Shown: one piece after another, positions 34,015-44,018 of the stretch
Position numbering within the stretch: position 1 is the first letter of the stretch
Layout: every line of letters begins with the position of its first letter
Source: CBDAMZ01 sp965197375
Lineage (GTDB): Bacteria > Acidobacteriota > Vicinamibacteria > Vicinamibacterales > UBA8438
Assembly (NCBI GenBank): GCA_965197375.1
Contig: CBDAMZ010000010.1
Location: 682,001 to 746,000, forward strand
Direction: 5' to 3'
DNA: 64,000 nucleotides
The notes under the pieces: generated by a model
Databases searched by the model: none
Seen by the model: the letters and a program-made list of their open reading frames with translations, nothing else
Told to the model about the DNA's origin: nothing
Position numbers and translations under genes: made by a program

Positions 34015-35319
34015 ATGCCCGGTGCTCACCAGACCTCCGCACGGCTGTTCGCCAGGGCACGCCAGGTCCTCCCTGGTGGCGTCAACAGTCCCGTTCGGGC
34101 CTTCGGCGCTGTTGGCGGCAATCCCCTTTTCATCGATCGCGCTCGCGGCGCGCGGATCTGGGACGTCGACGGCCGCACGTACATCGACTACGTAATGTCG
34201 TGGGGAGCACTCATCCACGGGCACGCTCCGCCGGAGCTCACGCGCTTGCTCACCCTTGCGGCGCGCGGGGGCACGAGCTTCGGTGCGCCGACCGCGCGCG
34301 AAGTCGCGCTCGGTGCGCATGTCTGCCGACTCGTACCCTCCGTCGAGCGGGTACGGTTCGTCAATTCGGGGACGGAAGCAACGATGAGCGCCGTCCGCGT
34401 GGCCAGGGCCGTGACCGGTCGGGACAAGCTGATCAAGTTTGGCGGCTGCTACCACGGCCACGGCGACGCGTTCCTCGTGCAGGCGGGCTCAGGAGCTACG
34501 ACATTCGGGGTGCCCACGAGCCCTGGCGTCTCCCGCGCCACCGCTGCCGAGACGCTCATTGCCCAATACAACGATCCCGACTCGGTCGAACGGATGTGTC
34601 GGGCACACGCAGGCAAGATCGCGGCAATCATCGTCGAGCCGGTAGCCGGTAACATGGGCGTAATTCCGCCAGCCGACGGGTTTCTCGCCGACCTGCGCGC
34701 GACCTGTGATCAGCATGGCATGCTGCTCATTTTCGACGAAGTGATCTCCGGGTTCCGGGTCTCCAAGGGTGGCGCTCAAGTGCGCTCCGGCGTGCGGCCG
34801 GATCTGACCTGCTTCGGTAAGATCATCGGAGGAGGCCTACCGGTGGGAGCGTACGGCGGGCGGGCTAAGTTGATGGACGAGGTCGCTCCGGCCGGACCGG
34901 TCTACCAAGCGGGCACGCTGTCCGGTAACCCCTTAACAATGACGGCCGGGACGTGGGCGTTGTCGCGACTTTCGTCGTCGCTCTACCGCCGTCTCGCTCA
35001 GCTCACTGCGCGACTGGAAACGGGCCTGAGGGACGTAGCCCGTTCAGCTGGGGTAGCGATCCAGGTAAACGCCTTGAGCTCAATGGTCACGCCGTTTTTC
35101 ACCGACCGCCCGGTCAGTGACTACACCTCGGCCACGGCCGCCGATACGGTCGCCTACGCTACATTCTTCCGCGAGATGCTCGCCCGCGGCATCTATCTTC
35201 CCCCCTCCCAGTTCGAGGCGTGGTTCCTCTCGGCCGCGCACACTGAGCGCGATGTCGATCGAACGATTCGCGCGGCGCGAGACGCATTCCAGAAGGTGGC
35301 GCGGACGCGGGTGGTATGA
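34015..35319 (+). CDS. hemL: Glutamate-1-semialdehyde 2,1-aminomutase
   Basis: PLP enzyme that makes 5-aminolevulinate from glutamate-1-semialdehyde, the step after HemA; 434 residues. Motifs: PGGVNSPVRAFGAVGGNPLF, RFVNSGTEATMSAVRVAR, the KFGGCYHGHGD block, LLIFDEVISGFRVSKGG and the PLP lysine in CFGKIIGGGLPVGAYGG. Complete at both ends. Together with hemA, B, C, D nearby it gives the C5 route. It is followed after 12 bases by ispG. Confidence 0.96.
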   Translation: MPGAHQTSARLFARARQVLPGGVNSPVRAFGAVGGNPLFIDRARGARIWDVDGRTYIDYVMSWGALIHGHAPPELTRLLTLAARGGTSFGAPTAREVALGAHVCRLVPSVERVRFVNSGTEATMSAVRVARAVTGRDKLIKFGGCYHGHGDAFLVQAGSGATTFGVPTSPGVSRATAAETLIAQYNDPDSVERMCRAHAGKIAAIIVEPVAGNMGVIPPADGFLADLRATCDQHGMLLIFDEVISGFRVSKGGAQVRSGVRPDLTCFGKIIGGGLPVGAYGGRAKLMDEVAPAGPVYQAGTLSGNPLTMTAGTWALSRLSSSLYRRLAQLTARLETGLRDVARSAGVAIQVNALSSMVTPFFTDRPVSDYTSATAADTVAYATFFREMLARGIYLPPSQFEAWFLSAAHTERDVDRTIRAARDAFQKVARTRVV

Positions 35320-35331
35320 TGCGACCACCGC

Positions 35332-36582
35332 ATGTCACAAACACGTAGGCATCGCACGATCGGGGTACGCGTCGGTAACCTCGAGATCGGTAACGGTGCG
35401 CCTGTGGCCGTGCAGTCGATGACGCTGACCGACACGGCGGACGCTGCCGAGACATCCGCTCAGTGCGTCGCGTTGGCCGAGGCAGGCTCTGAGCTCGTAC
35501 GGATCACCGTCAACCACCCAGATGCGGCTCGCGCTGTCCCAGAGATCAAACGGCGAATGCTCGATGCCGGCTGCACGGCACCGCTCATTGGTGATTTTCA
35601 TTACAACGGTCATCTCCTGCTCACCCGAGTGCCAGCGTGCGCGGCTGCCCTCGATAAATATCGTATTAATCCTGGGAACGTCGGCACCGGTCAGCGGCGT
35701 AATGAGCAGTTTGCGACCATCTGTCAGATCGCCAGGGATCACGGGAAGCCGGTCCGAATTGGCGTCAACGGCGGCTCACTGAACCAGGATCTCGTCATGG
35801 CGAAGATGCAGGAGAATGCCGACCGCGCGCTTGGTCGCTCGTCAGACGAGGTCATTGATGAGTGCATGGTCATCTCCGCACTCGAATCGACGGCGCTCGC
35901 GCTCGACAGCGGGCTCGCCCGCGACCAGATCATCATTTCGTGTAAGGTCTCGCGTCCGCCAAATCTCGTCAAGGTCTATCGCGAGCTGGCACGCCAAACG
36001 GACCAGCCGCTCCACTTGGGCCTGACCGAGGCGGGCATGGGGAATAAGGGGCTGGTGTGGTCGGCGTCCGCCATGGGCATTTTGCTCAACGAGGGAATCG
36101 GCGACACAATTCGCGTCTCGCTTACGCCGCCGCCAGGTGGCGACCGCCGCGAGGAAGTATACGCCGCATGTGAGCTGCTCCAGGCCTTGGGACTGCGCTC
36201 ATTCGCGCCCAGCATCACCGCCTGTCCAGGCTGCGGACGTACGACTAGCACCACATTTCAGGAACTGGCCGAACGCATCCAGGACCACGTGCGCGCCATG
36301 ATGCCCGTGTGGAAGACACGCCACGACGGCGTCGAAACGATGCGGGTCGCGGTCATGGGCTGTGTGGTTAACGGTCCCGGTGAATCGAAGGTAGCGAACA
36401 TTGGCATCAGCCTCCCCGGCACCGGTGAGATGCCTCACTGTCCTGTCTATATCGACGGCCGTCACGTCACGACGTTGCGCGGCTCGTGCGATGAGCTGGC
36501 CGAATCATTCCGCACGCTGGTCGACGGCTACGTCCAGGAAACATACGCCAAGAAGTCAGTCGCGAGCCTACAGGAGACCTGA
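35332..36582 (+). CDS. ispG: 4-hydroxy-3-methylbut-2-enyl diphosphate synthase
   Basis: Iron-sulfur enzyme of the MEP isoprenoid pathway (GcpE), 416 residues. N-terminal TIM barrel: VQSMTLTDTADAAETSAQC, LIGDFHYNGHLL, YRINPGNVGTG. C-terminal cluster domain: ITACPGCGRTTS and VAVMGCVVNGPGESKVANIG, giving three cysteines plus the conserved Glu for the 4Fe-4S cluster. dxr for the same pathway lies at 40403-41578. Confidence 0.96.
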   Translation: MSQTRRHRTIGVRVGNLEIGNGAPVAVQSMTLTDTADAAETSAQCVALAEAGSELVRITVNHPDAARAVPEIKRRMLDAGCTAPLIGDFHYNGHLLLTRVPACAAALDKYRINPGNVGTGQRRNEQFATICQIARDHGKPVRIGVNGGSLNQDLVMAKMQENADRALGRSSDEVIDECMVISALESTALALDSGLARDQIIISCKVSRPPNLVKVYRELARQTDQPLHLGLTEAGMGNKGLVWSASAMGILLNEGIGDTIRVSLTPPPGGDRREEVYAACELLQALGLRSFAPSITACPGCGRTTSTTFQELAERIQDHVRAMMPVWKTRHDGVETMRVAVMGCVVNGPGESKVANIGISLPGTGEMPHCPVYIDGRHVTTLRGSCDELAESFRTLVDGYVQETYAKKSVASLQET

Positions 36583-36591
36583 CGACCCCAC

Positions 36592-37439
36592 ATGAGATAG
36601 GCGTCCGTCTGATCGCCGTCGATATCGACGGCACGCTACTTAACCGCCACGGCGAGGTACCCCCGGCCAACCGCTACGCGGTTCGCGAGGCGCTCGATGC
36701 CGGTATCGAAGTTGTCCTCGTTACTGGCCGCGCCTTCCACCATGCCAAACCAATTGCCGACGCACTGTCGAATCGGATCGTCCTCATCACAAGCAACGGG
36801 GCGCTCACAAAACGACTCGACGGCACCACGTTAGCGTGCCGGCTGCTACCCCGCGCAACGGCACGAGCGATCATTGCGGCGACGCGCCCGATCCGCAAGG
36901 GAGCCGCGCTTATCTTCGACCGTCTGGACGCGCGGCAGTACATCTTCGAGGGCATCGACTGGCAGCACCCGAATCGGCGACGCTACTACGAACGTAACTG
37001 CCAATTCATGCTCGAGGTCGACCCGCTCGAAGACGCCCTAAGCGAAGATCCTGCGCAGGTGGCCTTTACCGGCGGCGTCGCTGAAATACGGGCGCTGGCG
37101 GCCGAGGTGCGCAAGCTGCCCGCCGCTGCCGAAGTCACCATCACCCTCACTGAGTACGCGGACCGTGATTTCTCGCTCCTCGACCTCATCGCGGCCGGCT
37201 GGTCCAAAGGCGCCGCCTTGGCCGCTTGGAGTGCCAAGCGCGGGCTCGACCGCTTAGACGTCATGGCGGTCGGTGATAACCTCAACGACCGCGAGATGCT
37301 GGAGTTCGCGGGCCACCCCGTAGTTATGGGGAATGCCGTGCTGGCGCTCAAGGCGTTCGGCTGGCCGTCCACCGCGACGCACGACGAAGGAGGCTTGGCG
37401 GACGCGATTCACTCCGTTGCGCTGTCCACAACAAGCTAA
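36592..37439 (+). CDS. Cof-type HAD hydrolase with disturbed start
   Basis: Haloacid-dehalogenase phosphatase of the Cof/YbiV type, about 280 residues. Motif I is LIAVDIDGTLL (from 36609), motif II VTGRAF, SSNGA-type LITSNGALTK, the lysine in WSKGAALAAW and motif IV VMAVGDNLNDREMLEFAG. The reading frame containing motif I has no ATG, GTG or TTG before it. The only nearby ATG (36592) is out of frame by one base: adding one base after ATGAG would give a normal start (M-R-I-G-V-R-L-I). Either a one-base loss or error, or a non-standard start such as CTG 36579 or 36609. It follows ispG closely; substrate unknown. Confidence 0.78.
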
Positions 37440-37442
37440 CCA

Positions 37443-38813
37443 CTACGTCGCCGGGGCCTCGAGACCGAAGGCGAGTGGCAAGGCCCGCACGCGCCGATAC
37501 CACGTCATGGCCAGCACGAAGCCAATTAGGATCAGCCCGATCGACAAGCCGATCCAGAGTCCGACGACGCCCCACCCCAACGGAAAGCAGAGGGTGTAGC
37601 CAACCGGCAGGCCGACAGCCCAGTGACCCGCTAGGTTCAACAGCATCGGCGTCCGCGTATCGCCGGGCCCACGGAGCATACCCGTCGCAACCACCTGAAG
37701 CCCGTCGAAGAGCTGGGACACCGCGGCTACGACCAGCAGCAGCGTGCCGGTCGTGATAACCGTCGCGTCTGATGTAAAGATGTTGAGGATCGGCCGGGGC
37801 GCGGTCACGAATATCGTCGCGGCGGCGATCATGAACGCAGCGCCGAGCGCGAGGGCGGCCCAGCCTGCGCGACCGGCATCCGCCGGCGCGCAGCGCCCCA
37901 CAGCTTGACCGACTCGAACCGCACCCGCCGACGAAATACCCAGCGGTACCATGAACGTCAGGCCGGCGAGGCTTAGCACAATCTGATGCGCCGCAATGGT
38001 CGACGGTTCCAGGCGGCCAGCGAGGACGGTCACCACTGCAAATACCCCGTACTCCAACGTGATTTGCATCGCGGCCGGCCAGCCGAGCCAAACAAGCCGG
38101 CGCATGCGGCTCCACTCGATCCGGGCGGAGACCGACCAGAGCCCGGTGCGATGGCGCGTGTCGTGGCGAAGGATCGCGACCGCCAGAACCGCCGCCATGT
38201 AGATCCGGGCGATACAGGTGGCCCAAGCTGCCCCCTCCACGCCAAGCGCTGGCGCACCGAGGTTGCCAAAGACCAACATCCAATTGGCCAGCGCATTGAT
38301 CAAGTTCGCGCTGACGAGCGCCACCATCACCGGTGTGACAGCGCTCATGGCCTGGAGATAGCGCCGAAAGCCAGCATAAAGCAAGAGCGGCAACAAGCTC
38401 CAGCTGACGATCCGGAGATAGGCGCACGTCAAGCGGAGCACGTCCGGATCGAAGCCCCAGAGGTCGAGATGCGCCACGGTCACCCGCGCAACCGCTGTCA
38501 GAGGCACCGTTAGGAACAACGCGAGGAAGGCACCGTGGCACAGCCATCGATGGCACTCCGGAAGGATCTTGGCGCCAAACGCGTGCGAGACGAGGGTGTC
38601 GAGCCCCAACAGCAGCCCCATGCCAAAGACCCCGAATACCATAAACAGCGCGCTGCCGACCCCAACGGCGCCGATCGCTTCCGGCCCGATCCGGCCGACC
38701 ATCCCAATGTCGACGATCTGCATGGCCACCCAGCCTACCTCCGCAATAACGACCGGGGCCGCAAGTGCAAGCATGGGACGGATCTCGCGTCTAAGTGCTT
38801 GAAATCGCTGCAT
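37443..38813 (-). CDS. MATE-family multidrug/sodium antiporter
   Basis: NorM-like exporter of 456 residues with twelve hydrophobic helices. Start ATG 38813. Typical segments are LALAAPVVIAEVGWVAMQIVD, GLDTLVSHAFGAKI and RYLQAMSAVTPVM in the first half and the repeat half with MVPLGISSAGAVRVGQAVG and GDTRTPMLLNLAGHWAVGLP. Likely extrudes cationic compounds using ion gradients. It meets the HAD gene end to end with three bases between. Confidence 0.9.
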   Translation of the reverse strand: MQRFQALRREIRPMLALAAPVVIAEVGWVAMQIVDIGMVGRIGPEAIGAVGVGSALFMVFGVFGMGLLLGLDTLVSHAFGAKILPECHRWLCHGAFLALFLTVPLTAVARVTVAHLDLWGFDPDVLRLTCAYLRIVSWSLLPLLLYAGFRRYLQAMSAVTPVMVALVSANLINALANWMLVFGNLGAPALGVEGAAWATCIARIYMAAVLAVAILRHDTRHRTGLWSVSARIEWSRMRRLVWLGWPAAMQITLEYGVFAVVTVLAGRLEPSTIAAHQIVLSLAGLTFMVPLGISSAGAVRVGQAVGRCAPADAGRAGWAALALGAAFMIAAATIFVTAPRPILNIFTSDATVITTGTLLLVVAAVSQLFDGLQVVATGMLRGPGDTRTPMLLNLAGHWAVGLPVGYTLCFPLGWGVVGLWIGLSIGLILIGFVLAMTWYRRVRALPLAFGLEAPAT

Positions 38814-39057
38814 GGGTCAAAGGGAGCGCTGCTCGGGGTCGAAGCGTGTCGGACGGTCCGCCAGCTAGAGCCAAGCGCGATCTACGCGAGACGGCCGCAA
38901 CGCGTCACCAGTCAGCGGGGACACCAACCAGCCGAAAACTGCGGTCACGGCAACACAGACGACATTGCCTCTCGATCGGACCGTGAGAGGCGGGCATCAC
39001 ACATAGCGAGACGGCCGGCGGCAGCCGCGCAGGGTGATCGCCGGCGCGATGGCATCA

Positions 39058-40380
39058 CTAGCGCCATGGCATCAAGGCTTCGATCCATTGAATGCGCGTC
39101 AGATCATTGTAGATGACGGTAACCATCAGCATCATCAAAATGACGAACCCGACCAGCAACATACGTTCCTTGACGCGCACGCTGAAATCGCGACGGGTCA
39201 CCCCCTCCAATGCCAGGATGAGGATGTGTCCGCCGTCGAGCACCGGGATGGGGAGCAGGTTGATGATGCCCAGGTTGAGTGAGATCATCGCCATGAGATT
39301 GAAGAGTGCGATCCACCCGGCCGCGGCGGCTCCACCAGATAGCTGCGCGATGCCGACCGGACCCACCAGCTGACGTGGTGATGTCTCTGCGGTCAATAAG
39401 CCCCAGATCGTTTGAAAGATTAGGCCGGACCACTCATAGTTGCGTGCCAGGCTCAATTGGACCGCCTCGATCGGCCCGGGTTCGATGACGCGAACTTCAT
39501 AGGGGCTGAGCGCGACGCCGATGAGACCGACGTCTCCCACCAGCTCCGGTGTCACAACAAGGTCATGCGCCCCCCCGGGACGCCGTACGGTCAGCGTCAG
39601 CGGCGTCCCGGCGTGCTCGTTGATCGTCTTGATAAGCGTCTCACTCGTGGCCGGCTCGCCATCAATGGCCTCGATTACGTCGCCGACCAGGATGCCGGCG
39701 TCTGAAGCTCGAGTTGACGATAGAGTGAGCCCGCGCACTTGCGGTTGCATGATCGGACCCACGCCGATGTCGCCCATCTCGAAATCGGTCTGGGCGTCTG
39801 GCGTCAGCCGAACGGTTCGTTCGGCGCCGCCCGAGTCCCTCACGACAACGGAAATCTCCCGCTGGGCGCGCGGCAGCACGGCGACGATCAGCTGGTCCCA
39901 TGTTTCGGTCACGCGGCCCGCCACGCTAGTGATGCGCTCGCCCACTCGGATGCCGGCACGTTCGGCTGGCGAGTCCGGCACGACCCGGCCAACGACGGCC
40001 GGTTGGTCCTCAAAGACGGGGACCTCCACCCCCTGCAAGAGAACGACCCAGATCACGACGATCGCCAGCACGACGTTCATCACGGGCCCCATAACGAGCA
40101 CTTGGAAGCGCTGCCACTTGGTCTTTGACACGAACTCGTCGTCGGCACCGGTTCGCCGGTCGTCCGCGTTCTCGCCCGCCATCTTGACGTAGCCGCCTAG
40201 CGGAATGGCGCTCACGCAATACTCGGTGTCACCACGGCGGAACTTCAGGAGTTTCGGTCCAAAGCCGAGCGAAAACGTCAGAACTCGAACCCCGACTCGC
40301 CGCGCCATCATGAAGTGGCCGAGCTCGTGCACAAAGACCAGCACGCCGAGCACGAACACAAAGGCAAACACGCTAGTCAA
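39058..40380 (-). CDS. rseP: RseP-type site-2 metalloprotease
   Basis: Intramembrane zinc protease (M50) of 440 residues that cleaves anti-sigma factors and signal-peptide remnants. The zinc motif HELGH (His18, Glu19, His22) lies in the first helix and the second metal ligand in LLPIPVLDGGHILI near the C-terminus. Two PDZ-like repeats lie between (DSPAERAGIRVGERITSV and TRASDAGILVGDVIEAID). Start is TTG 40380 with GGGAG upstream; valine codons slightly downstream are alternatives. Last gene of the truA-uppS-cdsA-dxr-rseP cluster. Confidence 0.93.
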   Translation of the reverse strand: MTSVFAFVFVLGVLVFVHELGHFMMARRVGVRVLTFSLGFGPKLLKFRRGDTEYCVSAIPLGGYVKMAGENADDRRTGADDEFVSKTKWQRFQVLVMGPVMNVVLAIVVIWVVLLQGVEVPVFEDQPAVVGRVVPDSPAERAGIRVGERITSVAGRVTETWDQLIVAVLPRAQREISVVVRDSGGAERTVRLTPDAQTDFEMGDIGVGPIMQPQVRGLTLSSTRASDAGILVGDVIEAIDGEPATSETLIKTINEHAGTPLTLTVRRPGGAHDLVVTPELVGDVGLIGVALSPYEVRVIEPGPIEAVQLSLARNYEWSGLIFQTIWGLLTAETSPRQLVGPVGIAQLSGGAAAAGWIALFNLMAMISLNLGIINLLPIPVLDGGHILILALEGVTRRDFSVRVKERMLLVGFVILMMLMVTVIYNDLTRIQWIEALMPWR

Positions 40381-40402
40381 GTTCAGCGCTCCCAGAAACC
40401 AT

Positions 40403-41578
40403 TCAGGCCGATTTTACCTCGGCCATCACCTCTACCGATACCCGTCGAGCCCAGGCATCGACCTCGCGCACCGCCGCGAGCGACGTCGGCTCTGCGAGCG
40501 ATTCGGCCTCGCCGGCGTCCAGCGCACGCTCGATGACAGTAGGAATCCCGGTAAAGGGTAGATGCCCGGCGAGAAACGCCTCCACCGCTACCTCATTGGA
40601 CGCGTTCAGGATGACTGGAAGCGACGCGCTGCCTCTGAGTGCCCGATACGCCAGCCCGAGAGAGGGAAACCGGGCCAGGTCCGGAGCATCGAAATCAAGT
40701 GGACCGCAACGACTCAGATCGAGCCGGGGCAGCACCGCCTCCCATCGTTCCGGATACGAGAACGCGTACTGGATCGGCAGCCGCATGTCGGTGACCCCGA
40801 GTTGTGCGAGCACGGAGCCATCGCAGAGCTCCACCAAGGAGTGAATGATCGATTGCGGGTGGATAACCACGTCGATACGGTCAGGAGTGACACCAAACAA
40901 CCAGCGGGCCTCGATGATCTCGAGCCCCTTGTTCATCAGCGTCGCCGAATCCACGGTGATCTTGCGGCCCATGGTCCAAGTAGGATGACGCAAGGCCTCC
41001 GCGGGAGTAACCGCGTGAAGTTCGGATGCCGGCCGATCCCGAAACGGCCCGCCAGACGCGGTCAAGATCAGCCGATTGATCTCGGCTGGGTGACGTCCAT
41101 CGACACACTGGTGAATTGCGTTATGCTCGCTGTCGACCGGCAGGATCGACACGCCGCGTCGCTCAGCAGCTTCCATCATTAGCCCACCGGCCATAACAAG
41201 CACTTCCTTGTTCGCCAGCGCGATCGTTTTCCCGACCTCGATAGCGGCCAGCACCGCCCCGAGCGCCGCCGTACCCTCCGAAGCACAGAGCACCAGATCC
41301 ACGCTCGGATGCGTGGCGACCGCGACGAGCCCCTCTGGCCCGGTCCCGGCCTCAGCGGCGGCCCGGGCACCAAGGGCCTCGGTAACCGCGTCGAGGGCGG
41401 GGGGCGACGCCAAGGCGATGACCTGCGGGCGGTAGCGTACCACCTGCTTGACAAACCGGTCGACGTTCTCGCCCGCGGCCAGCCCCACAACCTCGAGGTG
41501 GTCGGGGTACGCTTCGATTACCGACAGCGCGTTGCGCCCGACCGACCCGGTCGACCCGAGAATGGCGATCCGCTTCAT
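40403..41578 (-). CDS. dxr: 1-deoxy-D-xylulose 5-phosphate reductoisomerase
   Basis: Second enzyme of the MEP pathway, 391 residues, NADPH-dependent. It starts MKRIAILGSTGSVGRNALSV, has LANKEVLVMAGGLMM, the metal and substrate region LPVDSEHNAIHQC, LTASGGPFRDRP, PTWTMGRKITVDSATLMNKG and EIIEARWLFGV. All key residues of the family are visible. In the usual gene order between cdsA and rseP. Confidence 0.96.
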   Translation of the reverse strand: MKRIAILGSTGSVGRNALSVIEAYPDHLEVVGLAAGENVDRFVKQVVRYRPQVIALASPPALDAVTEALGARAAAEAGTGPEGLVAVATHPSVDLVLCASEGTAALGAVLAAIEVGKTIALANKEVLVMAGGLMMEAAERRGVSILPVDSEHNAIHQCVDGRHPAEINRLILTASGGPFRDRPASELHAVTPAEALRHPTWTMGRKITVDSATLMNKGLEIIEARWLFGVTPDRIDVVIHPQSIIHSLVELCDGSVLAQLGVTDMRLPIQYAFSYPERWEAVLPRLDLSRCGPLDFDAPDLARFPSLGLAYRALRGSASLPVILNASNEVAVEAFLAGHLPFTGIPTVIERALDAGEAESLAEPTSLAAVREVDAWARRVSVEVMAEVKSA

Positions 41579-41606
41579 ATTCGACCTTTTTCTACGTCAC
41601 AAATTT

Positions 41607-42401
41607 CTACGTCACAAACCGCACCACCGCGTAGTAGACGGGAGTAGCAAAGATCATTCCGTCAATACGATCCAGCAGACCGCCGTGGCCCGGTATGAGG
41701 CTCGAGGCGTCCTTTGCGCCGGAGGCCCGTTTAAGCTGCGACTCGAACAAGTCGCCGATAATACCCAGGCCAGCGATCGTCGCTCCCAGCGCTACCCGCG
41801 GGATCGGTGTCAGGGCCGGCAGCCAGTACCGGCCGACCACCAGCACGACAATCATGCCGGCGACGAGGCCGAATAGTGCCCCCTCAACAGTTTTCTTCGG
41901 GCTAACGGTTGGCGCGAGGAGACGACGTCCAAGCAGGCGTCCGCCATAGTACTGTGCCGTGTCGCTCACCACGATGGTGGCCAGAAACAAGAGTACCACC
42001 TCGCGTCCGTCGTGCAGGCGCAAGGCAGCGAGCGCGCCTAATGGCACGCCCAGATACAGGAACGCAAAGGCCGCCGCAGCGACCTCCGAGACCGTATGCT
42101 GCTGACGACCCTTCGCGAGGTGCGTCACGGCGACGGTCACGGTCGCGGCCATAATCACGACGGGGAGAACCGCGGGCGCCAGGCTGACTGCTGCGCAGGT
42201 GGCCAACGCGGCGGCTGCGGCCGGGACACGCAAAAAGGCGACCCCCGCCTGCCGAGTGAGGCTGGCGTACTCGGCGAAGGCCAAGAGGAGTGCGATTTCG
42301 GCGAGGACAACGGTCGCGATCGGCGGGAGCCACCAGACGGTGCCGACGACGATCAGCAGAAGCGCCAACGCGCTGAGCACGCGGGTCAACCTAGTATCCA
42401 C
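41607..42401 (-). CDS. cdsA: Phosphatidate cytidylyltransferase
   Basis: CDP-diacylglycerol synthase, 264 residues with about eight membrane helices. The family signature is spread over SPKKTVEGALFGLVAGMIVV and GDLFESQLKRASGAKDASSL followed by IPGHGGLLDRIDGMIFATPV. Start GTG 42401 overlaps a purine-rich stretch. Supplies CDP-DAG for phospholipids. Fourteen bases after uppS. Confidence 0.94.
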   Translation of the reverse strand: MDTRLTRVLSALALLLIVVGTVWWLPPIATVVLAEIALLLAFAEYASLTRQAGVAFLRVPAAAAALATCAAVSLAPAVLPVVIMAATVTVAVTHLAKGRQQHTVSEVAAAAFAFLYLGVPLGALAALRLHDGREVVLLFLATIVVSDTAQYYGGRLLGRRLLAPTVSPKKTVEGALFGLVAGMIVVLVVGRYWLPALTPIPRVALGATIAGLGIIGDLFESQLKRASGAKDASSLIPGHGGLLDRIDGMIFATPVYYAVVRFVT

Positions 42402-42415
42402 TCCGGCCGGAGGTC

Positions 42416-43204
42416 TCAGGTCTCCACGACGGCCGGCTCTTCGTTGATTCCACCGTATCGTCGATCGCGCTTCTGATACGCAAGAACGGCTTCGAGCAAG
42501 TGCCTGGCACGAAAGTCCGGCCAGAGCGTGTCGGTCACCCAGATCTCAGCGTAGGCGATCTGCCAGAGCAGAAAGTTGCTGATCCGCATCTCTCCGCTCG
42601 TGCGAATGAGCAGATCCGGATCCGGCTGTCCGGCGGTATACAGTAGGCTGGCAAATTTGCACTCGTCCAGCTCGGCCGGGTCGACATCGGCTGCGATGGC
42701 GCGACGTGCAGCGGCAACGATTTCCGCCCGCCCGCCGTAATTCAACGCGATGTTGAAGCGCATACCAGTATTGGTCGCGGTCTTCCGTTGCCCAAGCTCA
42801 AGCTCTGCCCTGATGTCGGCTGAAAGCTCCGTCTCGTTGCCAATCACGTGAAAGCGAATGTTGTTCGCCATCAAGGTCTCGAGCTCGAGTCGAAGGTATC
42901 GCTTTAGCAGCCCCATCAGAACTGACACCTCGGCTTGGGGTCTCTTCCAATTCTCGACAGAGAAGGCGTAGAGCGTGAGGACCTCGATCCCCAACCTAGC
43001 CGATATCTCGACGGAGTCTCGCACCGCATCAATACCAGCCCGATGTCCCTCAACGCGTGGCAGGCGGCGCTGCGCGGCCCAGCGACCGTTCCCGTCCATG
43101 ATGACGGCGATGTGCACCGGCAACCGCGCGAAGTCGACTTGGCGAGCCAGGACGGCTTCGGGTGACCCCACCTGGGCCAAGGTCAACACGTCGTCGAGAC
43201 CCAT
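42416..43204 (-). CDS. uppS: Undecaprenyl (isoprenyl) diphosphate synthase
   Basis: Cis-prenyltransferase that builds the C55 lipid carrier, about 262 residues. HIAVIMDGNGRWAAQRRLPR has the catalytic Asp and pyrophosphate site, with GHRAGIDAVRD, LTLYAFSVENWKRP, FNIALNYGGRAEI and the C-terminal PDLLIRTSGEMRISNFLLWQ block with DTLWPDF. ATG 43204 (MGLDDVLT) is chosen because the longer open frame overlaps truA with non-homologous sequence; it keeps an N-terminal extension of about 30 residues. Confidence 0.95.
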   Translation of the reverse strand: MGLDDVLTLAQVGSPEAVLARQVDFARLPVHIAVIMDGNGRWAAQRRLPRVEGHRAGIDAVRDSVEISARLGIEVLTLYAFSVENWKRPQAEVSVLMGLLKRYLRLELETLMANNIRFHVIGNETELSADIRAELELGQRKTATNTGMRFNIALNYGGRAEIVAAARRAIAADVDPAELDECKFASLLYTAGQPDPDLLIRTSGEMRISNFLLWQIAYAEIWVTDTLWPDFRARHLLEAVLAYQKRDRRYGGINEEPAVVET

Positions 43205-43238
43205 TAACTCACTATAATACAAGGTGTTAGCGTCATAT

Positions 43239-44018
43239 TCAAGCGCCCTCGTAGTCGACGCGCACGAGAAACAGCCCATGCGCGGGCGCGGTTTGTCCAG
43301 CCTGGTCGCGCTGTTTCGACGCCAATGCCTCGACGACCTGTGCAACCGACCGTTGGCCAGCGGCAACTTCCACCATTGTGCCAAGGATCGTCCGCACCAT
43401 GTGACGCAGAAACCCATCACCAACTAGGTCGACCGTCACAAGTGTTGGCTCGGGTGCTCCAATGCTCCACACTGGCCAGCCTGACCGTGACTCGACCGTA
43501 ACATCGAAAAGCGTTCGGACAGCCGAGGCCACTTCGCTACCGGCGGCTTGGAACGCCGAGAAATCATGCCTCCCACAAAGCGCGTGCCCGGCGGCTCGCA
43601 TAGCCATGAAATCGAGAGCTTGGGGCACGTGCCAGGCATACCGTCGGCCGAACGGGATCGCCACCGTACCCGTGGTAAGACAGTACCGATAGGACTTCGC
43701 ACGAGCATCGTGCCGCGCATGGAATGTCGCGGCTGCCTCTTCGGCTCGCAAGGCGCGGATGTCAGTGGGCAGTTTGGCGTTCAGCGCGCGGACTAGGGTG
43801 AGCGGATCGATATGGTGCGCCAGCTGGACGCCGACCACCTGTCCGAGTGCGTGGACGCCGGCGTCGGTGCGGCCCGCACTCACCACGCTAATTGGCCGGC
43901 CTTCGATCTCGGCGAGCGCGTCCTCGAGTACAGCCTGGATGGATTGACCGCTGTGCTGCCGTTGCCAGCCGACGTATTCGGTACCGTCGTACGCAAGTGT
44001 CAGCTTGAGGGTGCGCAT
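43239..44018 (-). CDS. truA: tRNA pseudouridine(38-40) synthase TruA
   Basis: Modifies the anticodon arm of tRNAs; 259 residues from ATG 44018 (MRTLKLTLAYDGTEYVGWQR). The catalytic aspartate is in VVSAGRTDAGVHALGQVV; YRYCLTTG and GDGFLRHMVRTILGTMVEV are further family blocks. First gene of the minus-strand cluster, divergent from the TolC-like gene with about 117 bases between. Confidence 0.95.
   Translation of the reverse strand: MRTLKLTLAYDGTEYVGWQRQHSGQSIQAVLEDALAEIEGRPISVVSAGRTDAGVHALGQVVGVQLAHHIDPLTLVRALNAKLPTDIRALRAEEAAATFHARHDARAKSYRYCLTTGTVAIPFGRRYAWHVPQALDFMAMRAAGHALCGRHDFSAFQAAGSEVASAVRTLFDVTVESRSGWPVWSIGAPEPTLVTVDLVGDGFLRHMVRTILGTMVEVAAGQRSVAQVVEALASKQRDQAGQTAPAHGLFLVRVDYEGA

Noticed and set aside
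33988..34652. Long Arg-rich frames overlapping hemL on both strands
   Set aside because: Shadows of a clear, motif-complete hemL; high GC content opens such frames.
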